From an uncultured Kiloniellales bacterium (lineage in GTDB: Bacteria; Pseudomonadota; Alphaproteobacteria; Kiloniellales; JAKSDN01): a DNA stretch of 9,553 nt. Where the stretch lies: assembly GCA_947259625.1 (NCBI GenBank), contig CAMYMY010000109.1, positions 1 to 9,553 on the forward strand, written 5' to 3'. The notes beneath the pieces were generated by a model. It had not been told where the DNA came from and did not search any database. It saw only the letters and a program-made list of their open reading frames with translations. Below, in pieces: positions 1-7,678 of the stretch (position 1 is the first letter of the stretch; every line of letters starts with the position of its first letter). Made by a program: the position numbers and the translations under genes.

Positions 1-2
1 CC

Positions 3-515
3 GCGGTCAAGCGCCGCGACGTGAAGTACGTGGTCGCGCGGGCCGCGCGCAATATCCGGCTTTCCTTCGGCGGCTATGCCGGCCGCAAAACCTTCAGCGA
101 GTGGCTGAGGCTCGAGGGTGAGCGCGAGACCTATTGGCGCGAGCTGGAGGGCGTATTCAGCCTGGGTGGCGTGTTCACCGGCAAGGATTCCTTCTGCATC
201 CCCTATGTCGCCTGCATCGACGTGCCCGGTTGTCCGGACTGCGATCCCTACGAGATCGTCTACGTGCTCAGCGACAACGCCAAGGCCTATGCCGCCATGA
301 ACACCAAGTCTCCGGTCGTGGCGACGCTGTCTTACGACGTGCTGAATATGGACTACAGCAAGGAGGTGATCGAAGGTTGGATGGCGGTCGAGCTGCCCCG
401 CGGCGGCGTCGGCTACGTAACCGGCCCGGAGTTCCGGTCGCCGCTCGACTACCGGGCCCTGCTGCGCAAGCGCAAGGGCGAGTGGCAGATCGACGTCTTC
501 GTCGCCGGCGACTAG
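3..515 (+). CDS. Unrecognised protein with SH3-like C-terminus, 5' end cut by window
   Basis: The reading frame is open from base 3 to a TAG stop, so it probably begins before the window. The first possible start inside it, a GTG at 21, has no purine-rich ribosome site before it, which favours a partial gene; from that GTG it would be 164 residues. Counting from the GTG, residues 1-50 look helical and charged. A short cysteine cluster follows (Cys59, Cys65, Cys71, Cys74, the last two as CPDC). From about residue 78 on it looks like small beta strands typical of bacterial SH3-like domains (EIVYVLSD, then VVATLSYDVL and WMAVELPRGGVGYV). Bacterial SH3 proteins usually act at the envelope, but no signal peptide can be judged because the N-terminus is missing. 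I do not recognise the family firmly. It lies 38 bases before the thiolase gene, in the same direction; whether it shares that transcript is unclear. Confidence 0.6.
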   Translation, partial: AVKRRDVKYVVARAARNIRLSFGGYAGRKTFSEWLRLEGERETYWRELEGVFSLGGVFTGKDSFCIPYVACIDVPGCPDCDPYEIVYVLSDNAKAYAAMNTKSPVVATLSYDVLNMDYSKEVIEGWMAVELPRGGVGYVTGPEFRSPLDYRALLRKRKGEWQIDVFVAGD

Positions 516-553
516 CGCCGCGGTGACGCCGAAGGATAGAGAGGACAGCAACC

Positions 554-1747
554 ATGGCCAAGGAAGACCCCGTCGTCATCGCCTCGGCCGCCCGTACGCC
601 GATGGGTGGCTTCCAGGGCGATCTCAAGGACGCGCGGGCGCCGGACCTGGGCGCCGCGGCGATCCGTGCGGCGCTGGCGCGGGCGGACCTGGCGGGCGAG
701 GATGTGGACGAGGTGATCTTCGGCTGCGTGCTGCCGGCCGGCCAGGGCCAGGCGCCGGCGCGCCAGGCTTCGCTCGGCGCCGGCGTTCCGCTCGGCGTCG
801 GCTGCACCACGGTCAACAAGATGTGCGGTTCGGGAATGAAGGCGGCCATGCTGGCCCACGACCTGATTGCCGCCGGGACCAACCACGTCATGGTCGCCGG
901 CGGCATGGAGTCCATGTCCAACGCGCCCTATCTGTTGCCCAAGGCGCGTACCGGCTACCGCATGGGCCACGGCCAGGTCGTCGACCACATGTTCCTCGAC
1001 GGCCTGGAGGACGCCTACGACAGGGGCCGGCTCATGGGAACCTTCGCCGAGGACACGGCCCAGCATTACCAGTTCACCCGCGAGGCCCAGGACGCCTTCG
1101 CGATTACCTCGCTGAACCGCGCCCGCACGGCCACGGAGACCGGCGGCTTCAAGGCGGAGATCGCCCCGGTCGCGGTCAAGACCCGCAAGGGCGAGGTGAC
1201 GGTCGAACGCGACGAGCAGCCTTTCAAGGCCGATACGGCCAAGATCCCCAAGCTCAAGCCGGCGTTCCGCGAGGGCGGCACCGTGACCGCGGCCAACTCC
1301 AGCTCGATCTCGGACGGCGCGGCGGCGCTTCTTCTGATGAAGCGCTCCGAGGCCGAGCGGCGCGGCCTGAAGCCTCTCGCCGTGATCCACGGCCACGCGA
1401 CCCACGCGCAGGAGCCCGCCTGGTTCACCACGGCGCCGGTCGGCGCGTTGAAGAAGCTGCTGGATAAGGTCGGCTGGCAGGCCGGGGAGGTCGAACTCTA
1501 CGAGATCAACGAGGCCTTCGCGGTCGTGACCATGGCGGCCATGCGCGACCTCGACCTGCCGCACGACAAGGTCAACGTGCACGGCGGCGCCTGTGCGCTG
1601 GGCCATCCGATCGGCGCCTCGGGCGCGCGCATCCTGGTCACCCTGCTGGCGGCGCTGGAAACCTATGACTTGAAGAGAGGCGTCGCGGCGCTCTGCATCG
1701 GCGGCGGCGAGGCCACCGCCATGGCGGTCGAACGCCTAAAAGAGTAA
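554..1747 (+). CDS. Acetyl-CoA C-acetyltransferase (thiolase)
   Basis: A 397-residue thiolase, the normal family length. It cleaves a 3-ketoacyl-CoA with CoA to give acetyl-CoA and a shortened acyl-CoA, or runs backwards to condense two acetyl-CoA. All catalytic landmarks are visible: the nucleophile Cys91 in VNKMCGSGMKA, the NEAF motif at 319-322, His351 in GGACALGHPIGASGAR, and the C-terminal proton-donor Cys381 in CIGGGEA. There is no signal peptide, so it acts in the cytosol. The ATG start is preceded by AAGGA and GAGGA stretches (about 531-545). It opens a close-packed operon with an SDR and an acyl-CoA dehydrogenase, so a degradative role is likely. It could cleave acetoacetyl-CoA, the end product of leucine breakdown, or 2-methylacetoacetyl-CoA from isoleucine; sequence alone does not separate these. 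The family call is very secure, the substrate is not. Confidence 0.95.
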   Translation: MAKEDPVVIASAARTPMGGFQGDLKDARAPDLGAAAIRAALARADLAGEDVDEVIFGCVLPAGQGQAPARQASLGAGVPLGVGCTTVNKMCGSGMKAAMLAHDLIAAGTNHVMVAGGMESMSNAPYLLPKARTGYRMGHGQVVDHMFLDGLEDAYDRGRLMGTFAEDTAQHYQFTREAQDAFAITSLNRARTATETGGFKAEIAPVAVKTRKGEVTVERDEQPFKADTAKIPKLKPAFREGGTVTAANSSSISDGAAALLLMKRSEAERRGLKPLAVIHGHATHAQEPAWFTTAPVGALKKLLDKVGWQAGEVELYEINEAFAVVTMAAMRDLDLPHDKVNVHGGACALGHPIGASGARILVTLLAALETYDLKRGVAALCIGGGEATAMAVERLKE

Positions 1748-1760
1748 CAGGCACAAGGCC

Positions 1761-1961
1761 GTGGCTCTGCAAATGAAACCTGTCTGTGAGAAATGCGAGA
1801 CCGGGTTGCCGCCCGGCGGCGAGGCCTGCATTTGCAGCTTCGAGTGCACGTTTTGCCGGGCCTGCGCGGCCGAGCTGGAGCACCGCTGCCCGAACTGCGG
1901 CGGCGAGCTGGTCGTCCGGCCGCGGCGCAGGGCGGACCCGGAACACCCGGCCGTTGCCTGA
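1761..1961 (+). CDS. DUF1272 family small cysteine-rich protein
   Basis: A 66-residue protein with nine cysteines (9, 12, 23, 25, 29, 32, 35, 43, 46), arranged as CxxC and closely spaced pairs, ending in the block CPNCGGEL at 43-50. The pattern, with CICSFECTFC at 23-32, matches the DUF1272 family, whose function is not known to me. The cysteine spacing suggests a bound zinc ion, possibly a small zinc-ribbon-like fold. I chose the GTG at 1761 because the residues just after it (LQMKPVCE) match the usual family N-terminus; an ATG at 1773 would remove part of it. The purines CAAGG sit only 2 bases before the GTG, so the ribosome site is poor. It starts 13 bases after the thiolase stop, so it is surely on the same transcript. 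The tail after residue 54 is basic (RPRRR) and then proline-rich. Confidence 0.85.
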   Translation: MALQMKPVCEKCETGLPPGGEACICSFECTFCRACAAELEHRCPNCGGELVVRPRRRADPEHPAVA

Positions 1962-1997
1962 GTCCGCCACAACACCCAGAATTGAAAGAGAGGCCAC

Positions 1998-2678
1998 ATG
2001 CCGAGCGCTCTGATCACCGGCGCCAACCGTGGCATCGGGCTCGCGTTCGCCCGCTCCTTCGCAGCCGACGGCTGGCGGGTCTACGGCTGTTGCCGCCAGC
2101 CCGACAAGGCGCGCGAACTGAAGGATCTGGCGGGCGAGGTGACGGTGCACCGCCTGGACGTCACCGACGGCCTGCAAGTCGCCGGCCTGGCGCGCGAACT
2201 GGCCGGCCAGCCGGTCGACATCCTGCTCAACAATGCCGGCATCTATGGCTCGCGCACCGGCTTCGGCGAGACCGAATTCGACGTCTGGCCGCAAGTCTTC
2301 CAGGTAAACGTCATGGCGCCCCTGCGTCTGGCCGAGCGTTTCGTCGAGCAGGTGGCCCAGAGCGAGCGCAAATTGATCGTCTACATTTCCAGCCGCATGG
2401 GGTCTATCGGCGAGAATTCGAGCGGCGGCGGCTACGTCTACCGCTCGTCCAAGGCGGCGCTCAACATGGTCGCCAAATCGCTGTCGATCGATCTGGCCGG
2501 CCGCGGCATTACCGTCGTGATGTTCCATCCGGGCTGGGTCCAGACCGACATGGGCGGCTCCAACGCGGCTGTCACGGCCGGCGAAAGCGTCGCCGGCATG
2601 CGTGCCGTGATCGAGCGGCTGACCTCGGCGGACAACGGCCGGTTTTTCACCCACGATGGAGGAGAGATCCCGTGGTGA
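1998..2678 (+). CDS. Short-chain dehydrogenase/reductase, CsgA (C-factor)-like
   Basis: A 226-residue Rossmann-fold oxidoreductase, short but normal for the CsgA/sniffer-like branch of the SDR family. The cofactor loop TGANRGIG lies at 7-14, NNAG at 78-81, the catalytic pair Tyr148 and Lys152 in YRSSK, and the probable catalytic serine in YISSRMGS (131-132). HPGWVQTDMGG at 177-187 is typical of C-factor-like enzymes. The Arg at 33, near the end of the second strand, hints at NADP(H) over NAD(H); this is an inference. Between Ser132 and Tyr148 there are 16 positions instead of the usual 13, caused by a serine/glycine insert at 141-145. The substrate cannot be read from the sequence. In this operon it might act on a hydroxyacyl or ketoacyl compound, but this branch of the family is diverse. 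The ATG has AGAGAGG 4 bases upstream. Its end overlaps the next gene. Confidence 0.9.
   Translation: MPSALITGANRGIGLAFARSFAADGWRVYGCCRQPDKARELKDLAGEVTVHRLDVTDGLQVAGLARELAGQPVDILLNNAGIYGSRTGFGETEFDVWPQVFQVNVMAPLRLAERFVEQVAQSERKLIVYISSRMGSIGENSSGGGYVYRSSKAALNMVAKSLSIDLAGRGITVVMFHPGWVQTDMGGSNAAVTAGESVAGMRAVIERLTSADNGRFFTHDGGEIPW
2658..2666 (+). promoter_or_regulatory. Ribosome binding site that decides the DUF3291 GTG start
   Basis: The purine run GGAGGAGAG lies inside the end of the SDR gene, 5 bases before a GTG at 2672 and 8 before a second GTG at 2675. It supports a GTG start here over the in-frame ATG at 2720, which has no comparable purine run and would remove the conserved YHLAQVN start of the protein. 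Confidence 0.6.
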
Positions 2679-3190
2679 GAGAGGGGAGCCCGACAGCGTA
2701 TCATTTGGCGCAGGTCAACATGGCGCACGCCCTCGCGCCGCTCGACGACCCGCTCCTGGCCGAGTTCATGGCCAAGCTGGACGAGATCAACGCGCTGGCC
2801 GACCGCAGTCCGGGCTTCGTCTGGCGACTGCAGTCAGAAAGCGGCAACGCGACCGACATCGATGTTTCTCCCGATCCGCGGCTGCTCATCAACCTCTCGG
2901 TCTGGGACTCCCTCGAGAGCCTTTTCGGATATGTCTACCGGAGCGGCCATGCCGAGGTCATGCGCCGCCGCCGCAAATGGTTCGAGCGGATGTCCGGGCC
3001 GTATGTCGCCCTTTGGTGGGTACCGGCCGGGCATCGGCCGGGCGTCGAGGAAGCCTTGGCGCGCCTCGAGATCCTGAAGCAGGACGGACCAACACCCCGC
3101 GCCTTCACTTTCAAACAGCATTTTCCGTCGCCCGGCGGCCGAGGCGGCGACCTGACCGAGCGGGAGGTGGAGGAGGCCAGATGCACTTGA
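2672..3190 (+). CDS. DUF3291 domain protein
   Basis: A protein of 172 residues from the GTG at 2672 (171 from the GTG at 2675). It matches the DUF3291 family: YHLAQVNMAHALAPLDDP near the start (10-27), PGFVWRLQ at 47-54, LINLSVWDSLESLFGYVYRS at 72-91, then GHAEVMRRRRKWFE and the tryptophan-rich ALWWVPAGHRP at 113-123. To my knowledge the family has no assigned reaction; the layout of strands and helices resembles dimeric alpha/beta-barrel (ABM-like) proteins, so a small-molecule-binding or oxygenase-like role is possible but unproven. The first codons overlap the SDR stop (GTGGTGA) and the last codons overlap the acyl-CoA dehydrogenase start by 10 bases, so its translation is probably coupled to both. 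The last 21 residues (152-172) run past the usual family end and mainly serve to encode the next gene's ribosome site. No signal peptide or membrane segment is seen. Confidence 0.85.
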   Translation: MVREGSPTAYHLAQVNMAHALAPLDDPLLAEFMAKLDEINALADRSPGFVWRLQSESGNATDIDVSPDPRLLINLSVWDSLESLFGYVYRSGHAEVMRRRRKWFERMSGPYVALWWVPAGHRPGVEEALARLEILKQDGPTPRAFTFKQHFPSPGGRGGDLTEREVEEARCT

Positions 3191-4317
3191 CCGAAGAACA
3201 GGCACTCATTCGCGACACGGCGCGCGCCTTCGCGCGCGAGCAGTTGGCGCCCAAGGGGGCGGAATGGGACCGCGAAGCGCGCTTCCCCAAGGAGGCAATC
3301 GCCGAGATGGGCCGGCTCGGCTTCCTCGGCATGGTGGTACCCGAGGAATGGGACGGCGCCGGCGCCGATCACGTGGCCTACGCGCTGGCCATGATCGAGG
3401 TGGCGGCGGGCGATGGCGCCTGCTCGACGATCATGAGCGTGCACAACTCGGTCGCCTGCATGCCGATCCTGAAGTATGGCACGCCCGAGCAGAAGGAGCG
3501 GTTCTTGCGGCCGCTGGCCCGCGGCGAGATTCTGGGCGCCTTCTGCCTGACCGAGCCCCAGGCGGGCTCCGACGCCGCAGCGCTCGAGACCCGGGCTGAG
3601 AAGGTCGGCAACCACTACGTCCTGAACGGCGTCAAGCAGTTCATCACCTCCGGGCAGAACGCGGACCTCGCCATCGCCTTCGCGGTCACCGACCCGGCCG
3701 CCGGCAAGAAAGGCATCTCCGCCTTCATCGTGCCGACCGACACCCCGGGATACCGGGTGGCCGGTGTCGAGAAGAAGCTGGGCCAGAGGGCCTCGGACAC
3801 CTGCCAGATCGTCTTCGAGGACCTGAAGCTCACCCCCGACCTGCTGCTCGGCGAAGAGGGCGAGGGCTACAGGATCGCGCTCGCCAACCTGGAGGGCGGG
3901 CGCATCGGCGTCGCGTCGCAGGCCGTCGGCATGGCGCGCGCCGCCTACGAGGCGGCCGTGGCCTACGCCAAGGAGCGCAAAAGCTTCGGCCGGCCGATCA
4001 TCGAGCATCAGGCCGTCGCCTTCCGCCTGGCCGACATGGCGACCAGCATTCACGCCGCCGAGCTCATGGCGCTCGACGCCGCGGCCCTGCGCGATTCCGG
4101 CAAGCCCTGTCTCAAGGAGGCCGCCATGGCGAAGCTCTTTGCCTCGGAGATGGCCGAGCGGGTCTGTTCGGATGCGATCCAGGTCCACGGCGGTTACGGC
4201 TACGTGAGCGACTTCCCGGTCGAGCGCATCTACCGCGACGTCCGGGTCTGCCAGATCTACGAAGGCACCAGCGACGTCCAGCGCCTGGTGATCAGCCGCC
4301 AGATCGCCGCCGAGTAG
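3181..4317 (+). CDS. Acyl-CoA dehydrogenase, short/branched-chain type
   Basis: A 378-residue FAD enzyme of standard length that oxidises an acyl-CoA to the trans-2-enoyl-CoA and passes electrons to electron-transfer flavoprotein. The helical N-terminal domain spans about 1-115. The beta domain carries AFCLTEPQAGSDAA (120-133) and FITSG (154-158) for FAD. The C-terminal domain carries RKSFGRPI (266-273) and QVHGGYGYVSDFPVERIYRD (334-353). The catalytic base is Glu361 in QIYEGTSDVQR, the position used by short- and medium-chain and 2-methylbutyryl-CoA dehydrogenases. Isovaleryl-CoA dehydrogenases use a glutamate on an earlier helix, where this protein has Gly240 (in GGRIGVASQ). So it is probably not the leucine-pathway LiuA despite the liu genes nearby. 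A butyryl-, isobutyryl- or 2-methylbutyryl-CoA substrate is likely. The ATG at 3181 has GGAGGAGG 4 bases upstream. Confidence 0.95.
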   Translation: MHLTEEQALIRDTARAFAREQLAPKGAEWDREARFPKEAIAEMGRLGFLGMVVPEEWDGAGADHVAYALAMIEVAAGDGACSTIMSVHNSVACMPILKYGTPEQKERFLRPLARGEILGAFCLTEPQAGSDAAALETRAEKVGNHYVLNGVKQFITSGQNADLAIAFAVTDPAAGKKGISAFIVPTDTPGYRVAGVEKKLGQRASDTCQIVFEDLKLTPDLLLGEEGEGYRIALANLEGGRIGVASQAVGMARAAYEAAVAYAKERKSFGRPIIEHQAVAFRLADMATSIHAAELMALDAAALRDSGKPCLKEAAMAKLFASEMAERVCSDAIQVHGGYGYVSDFPVERIYRDVRVCQIYEGTSDVQRLVISRQIAAE

Positions 4318-4327
4318 GAGAGGACCC

Positions 4328-4930
4328 ATGGCCGAGCCCATCGAGTTCTACTTCGATTTCTCCAGCCCCTACGGCTATCTGGCCGCCCAGAGGATCGACG
4401 AGATCGGCGAAAGGTACGGCCGCGAGGTGGCCTGGAAGCCGTTCCTGCTGGGCGCGGTCTTCAAGACGACGCGCAGCGAGCCGCTCCTGGGGATTCCCAT
4501 GAAGGGCGATTACGCCCGGATCGACCTGCCGCGCGTGGCGCGCCTGATGGGCGTGCCCTTCGCCCTGCCGAGTCCCTTCCCCTTCATGTCGGTGGCGGCC
4601 TGCCGGGCCTTCTATTGGCTCTCGGATAAGGACCGGGCGAGGGCCAAGGCGCTGGCCAAGGCGATCATCGACGCCTCCTTCGGCGAAGGCCGGGACATGA
4701 GCGGCGCGGCCGCCGTGCTGGAGACCGCCGGAAGCTTGGGCGTCGATCCCGGGCAGCTGGGGGCCGCGCTGCAGGACCCGGCGGTCAAGGACCGGCTCAG
4801 GGCCGAGGTCGACGAGGGCATCGAGAAGGGCGTATGCGGCTCGCCCTTCGTCTTGGTCGATGGTGAGCCCTTCTGGGGTCACGACCGTCTGGATCATGTC
4901 GAAAAATGGCTGGAGACCGGTGGCTGGTAG
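4328..4930 (+). CDS. 2-hydroxychromene-2-carboxylate isomerase-like protein (DsbA/kappa-GST fold)
   Basis: A 200-residue thioredoxin-like protein of the HCCA isomerase/kappa-class glutathione transferase group. The N-terminal strand and active-site loop read FYFDFSSPYGYLAA (7-20), where the serine at 12 or 13 activates glutathione in the family. A helical insert covers about 60-165, and the GVCGSPFVLVDGEPFWGHDRLD block (168-189) contains the cis-proline loop and last strand. There is no CxxC redox motif, so it is not a disulfide oxidase. Characterised HCCA isomerases act in naphthalene breakdown with glutathione, but many members sit beside acyl-CoA genes with unknown substrates, and no aromatic-ring genes are present here. 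It begins 10 bases after the acyl-CoA dehydrogenase stop with a GAGAGGA ribosome site, and is the last gene of the left operon. The fold call is firm; the substrate is unknown. Confidence 0.85.
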   Translation: MAEPIEFYFDFSSPYGYLAAQRIDEIGERYGREVAWKPFLLGAVFKTTRSEPLLGIPMKGDYARIDLPRVARLMGVPFALPSPFPFMSVAACRAFYWLSDKDRARAKALAKAIIDASFGEGRDMSGAAAVLETAGSLGVDPGQLGAALQDPAVKDRLRAEVDEGIEKGVCGSPFVLVDGEPFWGHDRLDHVEKWLETGGW

Positions 4931-4937
4931 CCCAGGA

Positions 4938-5894
4938 TCACGCCTCGGCCAGGATCTCCCGGTAGAGCGCCCGGTCGATGTTGCCGCCGGAGAGCACCAG
5001 ACCGACCTTGCGGCCGGCCATGCTGTCCTTCTCCTGCAGGAGCGCGGCCAGCGGCGCGGCGCCGGCGCCCTCGGCCAGGTTGTGGGTGTCGGTGTAGTAG
5101 GCGCGCATAGCCGCCTTGATCTCGTCTTCCGAGACCGTGACGATCCGCTCGGCCCCGGCGTTGATTATCGCGACAGCCTCGGCGACCGGCACCCGGCACG
5201 CCATGCCGTCGGCCAGGGTCTCGGCCGAGTTGGTCGAGACCGGCGTGCCCTTTGCGAAGGAGAGCGCATAGCAGGGGGCGTTCTCGGAAACCACGCCGAC
5301 CACCTTGGTTTCGAGCCCGAGTGCGTCGCGCACGGTAATCGCGCCGCAGATGCCCGAGCCCAGGCCGATCGGCACGTAGACGGTGTCGAGGTCGGGCACC
5401 GCCGTGAAGAACTCGAGGCTGTAGCTGCCCACCCCCAGGATCAGCAGGGGATCGAAGGACTCGACCATAAAGAGGCCGTCGTTCGCCGCCCGCTCGCGGG
5501 CGTATTCGAGGGCGGCCTGGAAATCGTGACCGTGGACCACGAGCTCCGCCCCCTGGGCGGTCATGGCGGCGTTCTTCTCGACGCTGTTGCCCTCGGGAAC
5601 GACGATGGTCGCGGCGAGCCCAAGAAGGCCGGCGGCGCAGGCGATGGACTGGCCGTGGTTGCCGCGCGTCGCGGAAATCACGCCCGACAGCTCCGGTTTG
5701 CGGCTTTTCAGGTCGCTCAGATAGGCGATGCCGCCGCGCACTTTGAAGGCGCCGATCTGCGTATGGTTCTCGTGCTTGACCCAGACCTCGCAACCGCTCC
5801 GCTCGGCCAGGAGCGGCCAGCGGTGTTGGGCGGTCGGCTGAACGTGGCGGTGCACGCGCTCGGCGGTGTCTTCGATCCGCTTCAGGCTGAACAT
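4938..5894 (-). CDS. Threonine/serine dehydratase-like PLP enzyme
   Basis: A 318-residue fold-type II PLP enzyme of the IlvA/TdcB group, which deaminates hydroxy amino acids such as threonine or serine to the keto acid and ammonia. The PLP lysine is Lys51 in GAFKVRGG, the substrate loop is ATRGNHGQ (75-82), and Ser302 in LSGGNID should contact the PLP ring nitrogen. The phosphate-binding loop, usually a run of four glycines, reads PIGLGSGICG (175-184), which is atypical. No C-terminal ACT domain follows, so it is not the isoleucine-feedback biosynthetic form; a catabolic or different substrate (for example another hydroxy amino acid) is possible. I chose the ATG at 5894 because MFSLKRIEDTAERVHRHV is a typical family start, although the frame stays open far upstream; the ribosome site is weak. 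It converges on the isomerase gene and diverges from liuB. Confidence 0.87.
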   Translation of the reverse strand: MFSLKRIEDTAERVHRHVQPTAQHRWPLLAERSGCEVWVKHENHTQIGAFKVRGGIAYLSDLKSRKPELSGVISATRGNHGQSIACAAGLLGLAATIVVPEGNSVEKNAAMTAQGAELVVHGHDFQAALEYARERAANDGLFMVESFDPLLILGVGSYSLEFFTAVPDLDTVYVPIGLGSGICGAITVRDALGLETKVVGVVSENAPCYALSFAKGTPVSTNSAETLADGMACRVPVAEAVAIINAGAERIVTVSEDEIKAAMRAYYTDTHNLAEGAGAAPLAALLQEKDSMAGRKVGLVLSGGNIDRALYREILAEA

Positions 5895-5929
5895 GGCGGG
5901 GGGTTCCGGTTGCGCTTTGACTCCTAGCG

Positions 5930-5959
5930 ACCATAGAGTGGCCGGACCCGGGTCTTCAA
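5930..5959 (-). promoter_or_regulatory. Possible promoter of the dehydratase gene
   Basis: Read on the minus strand, TTGAAG (5959-5954) and TATGGT (5935-5930) each match four of six bases of the sigma-70 -35 and -10 boxes, with an 18-base spacer. The start of transcription would fall near 5923, leaving a leader of about 28 bases before the ATG at 5894. This is a weak match judged by eye in GC-rich DNA. No comparable pair stands out for liuB in the + direction. Confidence 0.3.
5945..5954. repeat. 10-base perfect palindrome in the divergent spacer
   Basis: GACCCGGGTC is a perfect palindrome inside the spacer of the possible dehydratase promoter. A second CCCGGG lies at 5963-5968. It could be a repressor site shared by the divergent genes, but GC-rich DNA makes such short palindromes by chance, so the regulatory reading is only a suggestion. 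Confidence 0.3.
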
Positions 5960-6065
5960 CCCCCCGGGAGATCCAGTCCCGCGATTTTCCTTGCCGCGCA
6001 GGGTGCGGCTTTGCGACTCTCCGGCTCGGGACACAGGAGTCCGCCGTGAAGGGCAGCCGAAGCAG

Positions 6066-7673
<1,608 letters not shown>

Positions 7674-7678
7674 CGGCC

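Larger units (their letters stand above)
5895..6065. other. Divergent intergenic spacer between the dehydratase and liuB
   Basis: This 171-base stretch is the longest non-coding piece in the window and the only divergent one, so promoters for both the dehydratase and the liu operon must lie in or near it. Besides the palindrome and possible promoter, it holds a 7-base inverted repeat, GACTCCT (5919-5925) and AGGAGTC (6035-6041), and the similar stretches GCTTTGACTCC and GCTTTGCGACTCTCC starting at about 5914 and 6008. I see no riboswitch, small RNA or terminator. Confidence 0.6.

Noticed and set aside
1793..2671. Long + strand frame running through DUF1272 and the SDR gene into DUF3291, suggesting a fusion protein.
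   Set aside because: Only the part after 2672 has family resemblance; the rest is out of frame with two well-supported genes and has a low-complexity arginine-rich translation.
3024..3043. Two copies of CGGCCGGGC separated by two bases.
   Set aside because: They lie within the conserved PAGHRPGV part of DUF3291 and follow from its amino acids in GC-rich codons; no sign of a mobile or regulatory repeat.
2935..4341. Long minus-strand frame of 468 codons opposite the acyl-CoA dehydrogenase, and similar ones opposite thiolase (512-1606), SDR (1638-2654) and liuD (8360-9496).
   Set aside because: Their translations are rich in Arg, Gly, Ala and His without family motifs, and each mirrors a firmly identified gene. 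They are shadows of codon bias.
5910..5939. Possible + strand promoter (TTGCGC, 18 bases, TAGAGT) for the liu operon.
   Set aside because: Only three of six and four of six matches, and it would leave a long leader of more than 110 bases; not strong enough to list.
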